In this document: positions 14,988 through 21,422 of the stretch, in pieces | Position numbering within the stretch: the first letter of the stretch is position 1 | Layout: each line of letters starts with the position of its first letter | NCBI RefSeq assembly: GCF_003261055.1 | Contig: NZ_CP030073.1 | Span: 7,316,001 to 7,380,000, forward strand | DNA length: 64,000 bases | Origin: Streptomyces cadmiisoli | GTDB taxonomy: Bacteria; Actinomycetota; Actinomycetes; Streptomycetales; Streptomycetaceae | Direction: 5' to 3' | Notes under the pieces: generated by a model | Told to the model about the DNA's origin: nothing | The model's database searches: none | The model's input: the letters and a program-made list of their open reading frames with translations, nothing else | Translations under genes and position numbers: made by a program

Positions 14988-15016
14988 TTGCACACCCCCA
15001 TGGTGTGTGCTTTAAT
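14988..15016 (+). promoter_or_regulatory. operator-promoter P1
   Basis: TTGCAC (14988-14993), 17-bp spacer, TTTAAT (15011-15016). Inverted repeat GCACAC-N9-GTGTGC at 14990-15010 fills the spacer, so a bound regulator would exclude RNA polymerase. Drives the gene at 15072. Confidence 0.75.
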
Positions 15017-15071
15017 GGAGTCACAGCGGGGCCCGATTAGGGCCGGGCCCCCAGGACCCTAAGGGGTTACG

Positions 15072-15329
15072 ATGTCGGTAAACCTCACTAAAGGCGTAAT
15101 GGACTACACCTTCAACATGGGTAGCTTCGGCCAGTGGCGGAAGGTGGACGTGTCCACCCTTGCGGATGGCACGGTTGTAACCACTTCCTACCCCAACCCC
15201 CCTTACCGGGATGTCCTGGGTGTGGTGAGGGTTAACCGGTTCCCGGGCCTCCACGCTGACACCGTGGCGGAAATCATCCGCAGCGTGGATGCGGAATACA
15301 TCACTGAAGAGGTTATGTGGATGGACTAG
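15072..15329 (+). CDS. cassette protein, 85 residues, unknown function
   Basis: ATG 15072, preceded by operator-promoter P1 and followed by a terminator at 15346, so it is an autonomous unit. Slightly acidic, with a C-terminal EEVMWMD. No motif recognised and no membrane segment. Confidence 0.6.
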   Translation: MSVNLTKGVMDYTFNMGSFGQWRKVDVSTLADGTVVTTSYPNPPYRDVLGVVRVNRFPGLHADTVAEIIRSVDAEYITEEVMWMD

Positions 15330-15345
15330 CCTTTAGAGGCTAGCG

Positions 15346-15368
15346 GGGGCCCCTCCGGGGGCCCCTTT
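15346..15368 (+). terminator. cassette terminator
   Basis: GGGGCCCC-TCCG-GGGCCCC stem followed by TTT. Confidence 0.65.
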
Positions 15369-15458
15369 CGCATGTGTGGGTACGGCGCGGCCGGAGGCCG
15401 GTACTGTGGCCGGAGGCGGGCCCCCAGGGGCCCCTAGAGGGCAGGGAGGACGTAGGGC

Positions 15459-15653
15459 ATGGAACGGGACCAGGAAGCCCCCGGAGGGGCCGTGAGAGAG
15501 CTAGAGGTGAACGGGGTCACCTATCAGGTTCTAGCCCTGGAGAACGGCACGTGTGCCGTTCAGGGCGGGGATTGGGCGGTTAGCGGCTGCCCTAACGAAC
15601 TAGCCGCTATGGGGGCGATTATTGACCGGGTGGAAAGCCTCCAAAACTCTTAG
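15459..15653 (+). CDS. cassette protein, 64 residues, unknown function
   Basis: ATG 15459 with GGGAGGA upstream. The middle, VRELEVNGVTYQVLALENGT, suggests a small beta fold. The gene has no operator-type promoter of its own visible in the 90 bp upstream, only GC-rich sequence. Confidence 0.5.
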   Translation: MERDQEAPGGAVRELEVNGVTYQVLALENGTCAVQGGDWAVSGCPNELAAMGAIIDRVESLQNS

Positions 15654-15674
15654 AGGTTAGTGCCGGTTAGGGCT

Positions 15675-15703
15675 ATGCACACCCGTGCGGGGTGTGCTTT
15701 AAT
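15675..15703 (+). promoter_or_regulatory. operator-promoter P2
   Basis: ATGCAC, 17 bp, TTTAAT, with GCACAC-N9-GTGTGC at 15677-15697. Drives the short gene at 15753. Confidence 0.72.
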
Positions 15704-15752
15704 AGTCCTAACGCCGAACGCGGCGCTATAACTCAAGAGGGGAACGGCGACA

Positions 15753-15923
15753 ATGCCGCACTTTATTGCCAAGACTGGTCAGCGTGTAGAGATGATCATC
15801 ATGGATAGTGAAGTCGAGATTATCGTTTACGCTGCAAGCGGGGATGTCATCTCCACAACTCGGGCTAACCGGATTGATGCTGCGGAACTGATGATTGGCC
15901 TTTCGGAGGTTCGGGAGGCCTAG
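15753..15923 (+). CDS. cassette protein, 56 residues, unknown function
   Basis: ATG 15753 to TAG 15923, preceded by AAGAGGGGA and by P2. Begins MPHFIAKTGQRVEMIIMDSE; a mixed beta/alpha small domain is likely (EVEIIVYAASGDVIS). Followed by a hairpin at 15936. No family known. Confidence 0.55.
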   Translation: MPHFIAKTGQRVEMIIMDSEVEIIVYAASGDVISTTRANRIDAAELMIGLSEVREA

Positions 15924-15935
15924 TCGCTAAACGGA

Positions 15936-15958
15936 AGGGGGCCCCGTAAGGGGCCCCT
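15936..15958 (+). terminator. cassette terminator
   Basis: AGGGG(G)CCCC-GTAA-GGGGCCCCT hairpin directly after the 15753 gene. Confidence 0.6.
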
Positions 15959-15998
15959 AACCGGCCCCCTCTTAACTAACCCTACGGAGGTAGGAAGC

Positions 15999-16175
15999 AT
16001 GGCTAACGCCATTGGTAACCGCGACAACGACGATATCTGTTACCGCCTGGAAGTGACCGGAGGAAGCCTCTGGGAGATTCTGGAAGTCCTGAGCCGCGCG
16101 AACCTCACGGAGGACCAGGCTAAGGCCTATCAGGAGTTGCAGGATGCGGTTTCATCCGCGCGCGTTGTGCGCTAA
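15999..16175 (+). CDS. cassette protein, 58 residues, unknown function
   Basis: ATG 15999 with ACGGAGG eight bases upstream. Acidic helical protein (SLWEILEVLSRANLTEDQAK). No separate promoter seen after the preceding hairpin, so read-through is presumed. Followed by a hairpin at 16186. Confidence 0.55.
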   Translation: MANAIGNRDNDDICYRLEVTGGSLWEILEVLSRANLTEDQAKAYQELQDAVSSARVVR

Positions 16176-16185
16176 CCACTAAAGG

Positions 16186-16207
16186 AGGGGCCCCCGTAAG
16201 GGGCCCT
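16186..16207 (+). terminator. cassette terminator
   Basis: AGGGGCCCC-C GTAA-GGGGCCCT hairpin; AT-richer DNA follows. Confidence 0.55.
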
Positions 16208-16220
16208 AACCCTTTACCCC

Positions 16221-16234
16221 CTAATGCCCGATTT
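16221..16234. repeat. CTAATGTCCGATTT-type motif, copy 1
   Basis: CTAATGCCCGATTT, one mismatch to the consensus, followed by several overlapping GATTTATCA words (16228-16275). Other copies are at 16713 (partial), 16778, 39994 and 40112. Confidence 0.5.
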
Positions 16235-16334
16235 ATGATGATTTATCATGACATTGACGGATTTATCAACCTAAGGCTGACAGTAGGTGATATAGGAGAC
16301 TTGCCTAATCACCTAAAGTTACCAAGGTTAGGGG

Positions 16335-16363
16335 TTGCATTAGTGGGTTAGGAGTGCAATAAT
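16335..16363 (+). promoter_or_regulatory. operator-free promoter of the same spacing
   Basis: TTGCAT, 17 bp, AATAAT. The geometry matches the operator-promoters but the GCACAC/GTGTGC repeat is missing, so this unit may escape the common regulator. Leads to the gene at 16408. Confidence 0.55.
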
Positions 16364-16407
16364 TATCTCAAGAGGGCAGGAACAAACCCCAGCGGAAGGC
16401 TAAGACG

Positions 16408-16671
16408 ATGGCTCAGCTTAAGACTCGCAAGGAAGCGAACGGGACCTACTCTTGGAAGGTTATTGGGGACGACGGTTACGGCGCTAAGGGCCCGTGGGAG
16501 CGGACGGAGGCCCGGACCCCGTGGGGTGCGCGAGTGCAGGGGGCGCCTTACCTCAAGCTTGAGCTTGACGCCGAAGAGTTGACGCGGGAGTGGGAGGCTA
16601 ACCCTAAGCCTCACACCCACACCGGCCGGAATGCCGACTATGCTAGCGAGTGCGAGAGCTGCAACAAGTAA
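16408..16671 (+). CDS. cassette protein, 87 residues, unknown function
   Basis: ATG 16408 after the leader motif CCCAGCGGAAGG. Trp/Gly-rich start (NGTYSWKVIGDDGYG) and a C-terminal CESC pair. Preceded by the operator-free promoter and flanked on both sides by CTAATGTCCG-type motifs. No known family. Confidence 0.6.
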   Translation: MAQLKTRKEANGTYSWKVIGDDGYGAKGPWERTEARTPWGARVQGAPYLKLELDAEELTREWEANPKPHTHTGRNADYASECESCNK

Positions 16672-16676
16672 CCCAG

Positions 16677-16700
16677 AGGGGCCCCGAAGGGGGCCCCTTT
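16677..16700 (+). terminator. cassette terminator
   Basis: AGGGGCCCC-GAAG-GGGGCCCCT followed by TT CCTTTT. Confidence 0.65.
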
Positions 16701-16712
16701 CCTTTTGCCTCT

Positions 16713-16791
16713 AATCGGACATGTCGCCAATGTTAGCTTTATGGCGATATATACCCTAGCGCGACTTTTAAGATGATAAATCGGACATTAG
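16713..16791. repeat. CTAATGTCCGATTT-type motifs, copies 2 and 3
   Basis: AATCGGACAT at 16713-16722 (partial) and AAATCGGACATTAG at 16778-16791 (full, reverse orientation). Between them is AT-rich sequence with GGCGATATATACC. This island and the one at 16221 enclose the 16408 gene. Confidence 0.5.
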
Positions 16792-16819
16792 CAGGTTAGG
16801 CCTAACGGCTAACCTCGGA

Positions 16820-16838
16820 GTGATTACGGCGTAATCAC
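16820..16838. promoter_or_regulatory. GTGATTACG/CGTAATCAC palindrome 1
   Basis: GTGATTACGGCGTAATCAC, palindromic apart from the central base. It ends 17 bp before the -35 of P3. Further copies lie before P6 and P7, which suggests a second regulator acts on a subset of the cassette promoters. Confidence 0.6.
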
Positions 16839-16855
16839 TAACCCCGCGCACGGGG

Positions 16856-16884
16856 TTGCACACCCCTAGCGTGTGTGCTTTAAT
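16856..16884 (+). promoter_or_regulatory. operator-promoter P3
   Basis: TTGCAC, 17 bp, TTTAAT; GCACAC-N9-GTGTGC at 16858-16878. Upstream palindrome at 16820. Drives the gene at 16925. Confidence 0.75.
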
Positions 16885-16924
16885 AGGCACATCGCAGGGA
16901 ACGGGTTAGCGGAGGGCAGAAATC

Positions 16925-17473
16925 ATGGGTTACCGAATCAAGTACAACCGGACTACCAACCACATTGACGGGATGGGGGTGAACGCGTGCCCCACCCTTA
17001 ACCTGCCTAACCTTGCCACCTCCGGTAAGGACATTGAAAACCTGGGTGAGGCCCTTTTGATCGCTCGCACCCTGGGCGGCCGGAAGGTTTGCCGGAAGTG
17101 CGAGAGTGCCGCTGTGGCGGCCCTGGAAGCCTCCGGGCGGCCCGTGCGCGTACCGGTGGCCCCGGAGGGCCCCAAGGCCCCTACAGGGGCCCAGAACGTC
17201 ACCCCCATGCGTGGGGGCAAGACACACAAGCCTGGACTTGAATTCAGGGGTGAGCCTTTCCCTAAGTGCCGTACCGGAGGGCAGACCAACTCCGGTACCC
17301 GTTACCGGAAGACTTCCGGCCCCGTTGACTGCGCAACATGCCTGTCTTACGACACACCCCTTAAGGAGACTGGCCCCGTTCCCCCTAACTTTATTGAACT
17401 TGCCCGTTCCGGTAACACTCGACAGGCCCGCGCTTACTGGCAGCGCCGTGTCGATAACTGGGGAAAGAACTAA
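16925..17473 (+). CDS. cassette protein with two CxxC pairs, 182 residues
   Basis: ATG 16925 with GGAGGG upstream. VCRKCESAAVAAL and VDCATCLSYD suggest two cysteine-pair knuckles separated by a Pro/Gly-rich linker. Not recognised. Own operator-promoter P3. Confidence 0.6.
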   Translation: MGYRIKYNRTTNHIDGMGVNACPTLNLPNLATSGKDIENLGEALLIARTLGGRKVCRKCESAAVAALEASGRPVRVPVAPEGPKAPTGAQNVTPMRGGKTHKPGLEFRGEPFPKCRTGGQTNSGTRYRKTSGPVDCATCLSYDTPLKETGPVPPNFIELARSGNTRQARAYWQRRVDNWGKN

Positions 17474-17562
17474 CCCCTAAGGGGGTTGTGGTTAACGCCC
17501 TAACCGACTAATGTTCTCTGTGTCGGGCCGGTTAGGGCGGCCCCCAGGGAAAGGTAAAGCTA

Positions 17563-17718
17563 ATGTGGGATTACGAGGAAACCCCCCGCTACGACAACGA
17601 CGATAACGTGGAGCACTGGCAGCGGCTTGCGGACACTGCCCGCAATGCGGATGATGCGGAGTCTTACGCGTGGATGGCGGCCCGCGCCCAGTGGCTCCGC
17701 ACTTACGGAAGCTTCTAA
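17563..17718 (+). CDS. cassette protein, 51 residues, unknown function
   Basis: ATG 17563 to TAA 17718; GGGAAAGG upstream. Acidic, aspartate- and tryptophan-rich. In the 90 bp before it, GCCCTAACCG and CGGTTAGGGC form a long-range stem, perhaps an attenuating hairpin or terminator. Confidence 0.5.
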   Translation: MWDYEETPRYDNDDNVEHWQRLADTARNADDAESYAWMAARAQWLRTYGSF

Positions 17719-17729
17719 GCGGTAAGACG

Positions 17730-17755
17730 GTTAGGGCCCCTCCGGGGGCCCTAAC
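17730..17755 (+). terminator. cassette terminator
   Basis: GTTAGGGCCCC-TCCG-GGGGCCCTAAC, an 11-bp perfect stem. Confidence 0.6.
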
Positions 17756-17762
17756 CTGAGGC

Positions 17763-17792
17763 TTGCACACACCCTTAGGGGTGTGCTTGAAT
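17763..17792 (+). promoter_or_regulatory. operator-promoter P4
   Basis: TTGCAC, 18-bp spacer, TTGAAT. The inverted repeat is GCACAC-N10-GTGTGC (17765-17786), one base longer than the others. Leads to the gene at 17822. Confidence 0.65.
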
Positions 17793-17821
17793 ACCCCCAT
17801 CGGTAAAGGGAAGGGGCGGAA

Positions 17822-18703
17822 GTGTACGGGAGTGAAAGTCCCGAAACACGGGCCGTTATGCAGGCCCTCCTTACGGAAACCGGCATGTGGACGAAAGCCG
17901 GTGAAAGCTTCCCGCTTTACTCCGTGGAGGAGTACGCGGATGCCGCTAAAAGATGGTTGGGTGATAACACCGAACTATCCGGGCGGGAGATTGAGCGGGC
18001 CGATTACAGTGTGGCCCTGAACTACTTCCGGGAAGTCATGGAATGGCAACCGCCTAAGGGGGTTGCAAACGGCGGGGAAACCCCGCTAAAGTCGGAGACA
18101 CCGGGGAACACCCCGGGCCCCAGCGGAAAGGGATCCAACGTGACTGACTCAAAGCTTTTCAGCACTGCTAACCGCACGGCAATCCACCACAAGGACAATG
18201 CGGAAAAGTGCAATACAGCTAAGCGGGCCGCCGCGCGGGAGTTCAGCGGTTTCCCCACGCTCACGCTGGAAGAGGCGCAGGACATCAAGCCGTGCGCTAA
18301 CTGTGTGACGGAGGTTGAGGCGGAAATGATCCTGATGGAAGAGGCCCAGAAGGGGGCTCAGGAGGCCCCGGAGGGCACGACCCCGGACCCTGAGGCCCAG
18401 GAGGGCCAGGAGGACGCCACGGAGGCTCAGGAGGCCCCGGACGGGCCCGACGGGGGGCACGCGGAGTACGTGGCCAGTATGGAGGCCAACAAGCCGGACC
18501 AGGAGGAGGACCAGGAGGACGACGGGGACGACAGGGCCCCGGAGGAAATCGCCTCCGAACAGTTCGGCGTTAGTGACCCCTGGAAGGCCCTGGAGAACTG
18601 GGGGCGGGCCGCCCGTAGCGCACGCGCTAACGGGAGTGAAACCGGTTACGAGTACTGGATGGGTAAGGCGGACGCCATTGGGGAAGTGCTGGGGGCGGAA
18701 TAA
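17822..18703 (+). CDS. 293-residue acidic protein, possibly two joined cassette genes
   Basis: GTG 17822. Residues 1-105 form one unit; residues 106-293 begin at VTDSKLFSTANRTAIHHKDN and include CANC, a long Glu/Gln/Pro/Asp-rich repeat-like tract (about 180-235) and a helical end. At the junction the DNA reads CCCAGCGGAAAGGG followed by GTG at 18140, exactly the leader motif seen before other cassette starts. The second part may therefore also be translated alone from 18140, or the frame may be a fusion of two former genes. Function unknown. Confidence 0.6.
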   Translation: MYGSESPETRAVMQALLTETGMWTKAGESFPLYSVEEYADAAKRWLGDNTELSGREIERADYSVALNYFREVMEWQPPKGVANGGETPLKSETPGNTPGPSGKGSNVTDSKLFSTANRTAIHHKDNAEKCNTAKRAAAREFSGFPTLTLEEAQDIKPCANCVTEVEAEMILMEEAQKGAQEAPEGTTPDPEAQEGQEDATEAQEAPDGPDGGHAEYVASMEANKPDQEEDQEDDGDDRAPEEIASEQFGVSDPWKALENWGRAARSARANGSETGYEYWMGKADAIGEVLGAE

Positions 18704-18822
18704 CCCCGGTTAGGGGGTTGCGCTAACCCCCCCGCCCTAAGGCAGAATCTAAAGCAGGAAAGCGGGGCCCTAACCGGGGCCCCGCCTAACCCCAGCGGAA
18801 ACAAGGGAAAGAGGAACCTAAA

Positions 18823-19257
18823 ATGGCCCGTCGCATCGTTGAACTGGTCGAGATTACTGACGACGTTACCGGGGAGGTTATCCCGGAGGAGGACGCGGAC
18901 ACCGTTCGTTTCTCCGTGGATGGAATGCTTTTCAAGTTGGAAACCTCCCAGGAATACGCGGACGGTTTCCGTGACATGCTCGCTAAGTACGTCGCACTGG
19001 CCCAGGTCGACGACGAGTATGCGATTTCCCCTAAGTCTGCCCAGGGCATTCGCACCCGTACGGCGGCCCCCGCTAAGCGCACGGCGGCCCCCCGCCGGGC
19101 CGCCACCGGATCCGGTCACACGCTGGTTATGGTCCGTTCCTGGGCCCAGGGTGAGGGTTATGACCTGGGCGACCGGGGCCGCATCCCGGCAAGCATTCAG
19201 GAGGCCTACGCTAAGGCCCACGGGGTGAGCGTGGAGGACTTGACTGCCTCTAAGTAA
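18823..19257 (+). CDS. Lsr2-like nucleoid-associated protein
   Basis: 144 residues. The N-terminal part (ADTVRFSVDGMLFKLETSQEYADGFRDML) matches the Lsr2 dimerisation domain. A basic Ala/Lys/Arg linker follows, then the DNA-binding domain WAQGEGYDLGDRGRIPASIQEAY with the RGR motif that inserts into the AT-rich minor groove. Lsr2 is the actinobacterial H-NS analogue that silences horizontally acquired DNA. A phage copy could counter or imitate host Lsr2, or silence phage genes in the lysogen. The leader CCCAGCGGAAACAAGGGAAAGAGG precedes the start. Confidence 0.85.
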   Translation: MARRIVELVEITDDVTGEVIPEEDADTVRFSVDGMLFKLETSQEYADGFRDMLAKYVALAQVDDEYAISPKSAQGIRTRTAAPAKRTAAPRRAATGSGHTLVMVRSWAQGEGYDLGDRGRIPASIQEAYAKAHGVSVEDLTASK

Positions 19258-19279
19258 CACCCCCTGAAACGACGAAAGG

Positions 19280-19301
19280 GCCCCCGCCGTTAGGCGGGGG
19301 C
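19280..19301. terminator. bidirectional terminator after the Lsr2-like gene
   Basis: GCCCCCGCC-GTTA-GGCGGGGGC followed by TTTGTC; on the other strand it is followed by CCTTTCG, so it also serves the converging minus-strand gene. Confidence 0.7.
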
Positions 19302-19320
19302 TTTGTCATGTCTAGGGGTT

Positions 19321-19342
19321 ACATACCTACTTACTTACTCAT
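19321..19342. repeat. GTAAGTA repeat copy
   Basis: ACATACCTACTTACTTACTC; on the minus strand GAGTAAGTAAGTAGGTATGT. It overlaps the 3' end of the minus-strand gene at 19335. Confidence 0.55.
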
Positions 19343-19553
19343 TAGAGGGGGCATCCGTGTAAAGGGCCTCCAGAACCTTTGCGTCATGCTCGGTTAGGGG
19401 CACGGTGCGGATGTCCACGTTAAGGCCCAGGAGGGCCGCTACAACGCCCAGGAGGGCACCGGTGGGGAGGTTATCCACGTACACGGCTACGAGGGGCAGG
19501 AGGGCCGCTAGAGCGGCGTACAGGCGGGTACGGTTACGATCAAGGAAAGACAT
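19335..19553 (-). CDS. small membrane protein, possible holin
   Basis: 72 residues. A basic start MSFLDRNRTRLYAAL leads to two hydrophobic segments (about 12-28 and 33-48) joined by a short turn, and an acidic tail. Size and topology suit a small holin, but it lies 2 kb from the endolysin, among plus-strand cassettes. GGAGACAACCCCTCT precedes the ATG. Function is a guess from topology. Confidence 0.55.
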   Translation of the reverse strand: MSFLDRNRTRLYAALAALLPLVAVYVDNLPTGALLGVVAALLGLNVDIRTVPLTEHDAKVLEALYTDAPSNE

Positions 19554-19644
19554 TAGAGGGGTTGTCTCCTAACTGTTGTGTGTGGTTAAATCTGTTGACC
19601 GCCCGACACTGGGGCGGTTACCCAGCGGAAAGGGAATAGAGGCA

Positions 19645-19962
19645 ATGGGACACGCGGTGATCGTTAGCAACTGCGCTAACTGCGGTAACCCCGTAACTTT
19701 CATGGCGGAGAATGCGTCCAGGATTATGGCCATGCCTATCCTGCCGGAAACCGGCCTGCCGGTTGATGTGCAGATCATTAAGGGTGAGGACGGTAACCCC
19801 GTTGCGGCCCCCCGCGAGTACACGGAGGAGGAGTTGCAGCGAGCCCGGAAGAATAAGAAGCCTATGTGCCTGGACTGCGCTAACCGCTCTGTGCAGAACA
19901 TGAGGGCGCGCGGTTTTGAGGCTCCCCAGGTCGACGCTAGCGCGTACGACATTCCGGCCTAA
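19645..19962 (+). CDS. zinc-finger-like cassette protein, 105 residues
   Basis: ATG 19645 after the leader motif CCCAGCGGAAAGGGAA. SNCANCGNPVTF and MCLDCANRS give two cysteine pairs likely to bind zinc. A TTGACC-17-TTACCC promoter-like pair lies just upstream (19596-19624). Function unknown. Confidence 0.6.
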   Translation: MGHAVIVSNCANCGNPVTFMAENASRIMAMPILPETGLPVDVQIIKGEDGNPVAAPREYTEEELQRARKNKKPMCLDCANRSVQNMRARGFEAPQVDASAYDIPA

Positions 19963-19977
19963 CGGCTAATCCCTAAC

Positions 19978-20010
19978 CAACTAACCCAGCGCTTCGCGCT
20001 GGGTTAGTTG
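19978..20010 (+). terminator. 15-bp stem terminator overlapping the next promoter
   Basis: CAACTAACCCAGCGC-TTC-GCGCTGGGTTAGTTG. The last three bases are the TTG of the following -35 hexamer. Nearly identical to 37555-37587. Confidence 0.75.
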
Positions 20011-20036
20011 CACACCCTCTAAGGGTGTGCTTTAAT
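20008..20036 (+). promoter_or_regulatory. operator-promoter P5
   Basis: TTGCAC, 17 bp, TTTAAT; GCACAC-N9-GTGTGC at 20010-20030. The -35 is fused to the terminator stem. Drives the gene at 20088. Confidence 0.75.
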
Positions 20037-20087
20037 TAGAGCAACGGCAGGGGATAGGGCCCCCGCCCAGCGGGAAGAGGTTAGGGA

Positions 20088-20342
20088 ATGCCTAGAGCGG
20101 CTTTCGGAATCCAGGTTACCGACTTCAACGACGACAACACCGAGGGTGAAACCCGGTGGCTTACCGGTCGCGGTGACTTCAAGACTCTGGAAGCCGCTAA
20201 GAAGGAGGTTAGCCGGATGTACGCCGAGTTTTACGCCTCCGATTTTGGTGTCTGGTCCGCGCACGTTGGCTACGTCCGGGTGACCATTGTTAAGGGCAAG
20301 CGGGAAACGGGCTGTTACAGCATGATTGTTGACCTGGGTTAG
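20088..20342 (+). CDS. cassette protein, 84 residues, unknown function
   Basis: ATG 20088 preceded by CCCAGCGGGAAGAGG. Alternating polar and aromatic residues (FKTLEAAKKEVSRMYAEFYA) suggest alpha/beta. No family recognised. Confidence 0.6.
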   Translation: MPRAAFGIQVTDFNDDNTEGETRWLTGRGDFKTLEAAKKEVSRMYAEFYASDFGVWSAHVGYVRVTIVKGKRETGCYSMIVDLG

Positions 20343-20345
20343 AGG

Positions 20346-20374
20346 GTTAGGGGCCCCCGCAAGGGGGCCTAACC
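20346..20374 (+). terminator. cassette terminator
   Basis: GGTTAGGGGCCCCC-GCAA-GGGGGCCTAACC with a small internal asymmetry. Confidence 0.55.
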
Positions 20375-20384
20375 CCACCCCGGG

Positions 20385-20403
20385 GTGATTACGCCGTAAT
20401 CAC
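20385..20403. promoter_or_regulatory. GTGATTACG/CGTAATCAC palindrome 2
   Basis: GTGATTACGCCGTAATCAC, ending 9 bp before the -35 of P6. Confidence 0.6.
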
Positions 20404-20412
20404 TAACCGGGG

Positions 20413-20441
20413 TTGCACACCCGGGCGGGGTGTGCTTTAAT
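20413..20441 (+). promoter_or_regulatory. operator-promoter P6
   Basis: TTGCAC, 17 bp, TTTAAT; GCACAC-N9-GTGTGC at 20415-20435. Leads to the gene at 20477. Confidence 0.75.
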
Positions 20442-20476
20442 TTTCTCGTCAGGGAGAGACGACGAAGGGGCCGGAA

Positions 20477-20965
20477 ATGAGCTACCAGCGGACGCACCGT
20501 TACTGCAAGGGAACAGGTGAGGTTCCCCGCGCTTCAGGCCTTCCCGGCTTTTGCTTCGCATGCAACGGCACTGGAAAGCTTACGGTATACACGGCGGAAG
20601 AAAAGGCGATGCAGAAAGCTAAGCGCGACCGCTGGGAATCTGCCCGCACGCTAGTTACCGCCCACGCCCGTAAGGTGTCCGCCCCTAACGGTGTCTCCGC
20701 CCTAACATTCCGGCTGGATGTTGTGGCCGGATTCGATGCCCTGGGGGAGCGTGAGCCTGAAAGAATGGAGCGGCTTTACGCGTCACTGGATGCCGGGCGG
20801 CTAAACGATGTTGTGCGCGCTCTCTACGCCTACCGCAATAACGCCAGTGAGGGGGAGCACTGCACCGGATGCAACAAAGATAATTTGCCCAAGGGGATGA
20901 TGTGCGACAGGGAGGCCGCTACAAAGGGCCTATGCCTGAGATGCTGCCCGCATAACCATGGATGA
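20477..20965 (+). CDS. DnaJ-type zinc-finger cassette protein, 162 residues
   Basis: ATG 20477. The N-terminus has YCKGTGEV and CFACNGTGKL, the C-x-G-x-G repeats of a DnaJ cysteine-rich domain. The C-terminus has CTGCNK and CLRCCPH. Between them is a helical region (about 45-125). No J domain, so it is not a co-chaperone proper; it may bind zinc and protein or nucleic acid. Own promoter P6 and a following hairpin. Confidence 0.6.
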   Translation: MSYQRTHRYCKGTGEVPRASGLPGFCFACNGTGKLTVYTAEEKAMQKAKRDRWESARTLVTAHARKVSAPNGVSALTFRLDVVAGFDALGEREPERMERLYASLDAGRLNDVVRALYAYRNNASEGEHCTGCNKDNLPKGMMCDREAATKGLCLRCCPHNHG

Positions 20966-20971
20966 CGATTA

Positions 20972-20993
20972 GGGGCCCCTCCGGGGGCCCTTT
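20972..20993 (+). terminator. cassette terminator
   Basis: GGGCCCC-TCCG-GGGGCCC followed by TTTCC. Confidence 0.65.
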
Positions 20994-21006
20994 CCTCGTT
21001 TCCGGG

Positions 21007-21025
21007 GTGATTACGGCGTAATCAC
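21007..21025. promoter_or_regulatory. GTGATTACG/CGTAATCAC palindrome 3
   Basis: GTGATTACGGCGTAATCAC, ending 9 bp before the -35 of P7, the same spacing as at P6. Confidence 0.6.
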
Positions 21026-21034
21026 TAACCGGGG

Positions 21035-21063
21035 TTGCACACCCGTTAGGGGTGTGCTTTAAT
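21035..21063 (+). promoter_or_regulatory. operator-promoter P7
   Basis: TTGCAC, 17 bp, TTTAAT; GCACAC-N9-GTGTGC at 21037-21057. Leads to the gene at 21114. Confidence 0.75.
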
Positions 21064-21113
21064 TCTCTTGTTGGCCCGGTAAGGGGCCGGGCCCCGGTAG
21101 GGGAGTTTGAAAA

Positions 21114-21386
21114 GTGGATAGAGCGGAAATCATCGCATTTCTCCGGGGTTACGCACTGGCCCTCTGGGGCCAGGGGTGGGACGTCATTTGGGAAGCTTTC
21201 ACGGATGACGAACTGTGGGAGGTAGTCAAGGAGGCCCCCGCTATCGCAGAGGCCGGTGCTAAAGCGGAGGCGGAAGCCTGGAAGGCTATGACCGGCCAAA
21301 ATGGTTACGCCCCCGCTGGGCGTGACGAAATCGGACAAGTTGCGGTGAAGATCGTTCAGGAACGGGTTATCAATATGCGACCCTAA
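21114..21386 (+). CDS. cassette protein, 90 residues, unknown function
   Basis: GTG 21114 with GGGGAG upstream. Helical, acidic and Trp-rich (GWDVIWEAFTDDELWEVV). Last plus-strand gene before the converging late operon. Confidence 0.6.
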   Translation: MDRAEIIAFLRGYALALWGQGWDVIWEAFTDDELWEVVKEAPAIAEAGAKAEAEAWKAMTGQNGYAPAGRDEIGQVAVKIVQERVINMRP

Positions 21387-21390
21387 AAGG

Positions 21391-21416
21391 AAAGGGCCCC
21401 CGAAAGGGGGCCCTTT
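21391..21416. terminator. bidirectional terminator between early cassettes and late operon
   Basis: AAAGGGCCCCC-GAAA-GGGGGCCCTTT, an 11-bp perfect stem, followed by CTCGTTTT. It separates the plus-strand array from the endolysin gene, which ends at 21423 on the minus strand. Confidence 0.8.
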
Positions 21417-21422
21417 CTCGTT

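Noticed and set aside
14988..21063. Regular repeats that might be a CRISPR array
   Set aside because: The repeats are palindromic operators within promoters, separated by whole genes of different length, with no uniform spacers and no cas genes.
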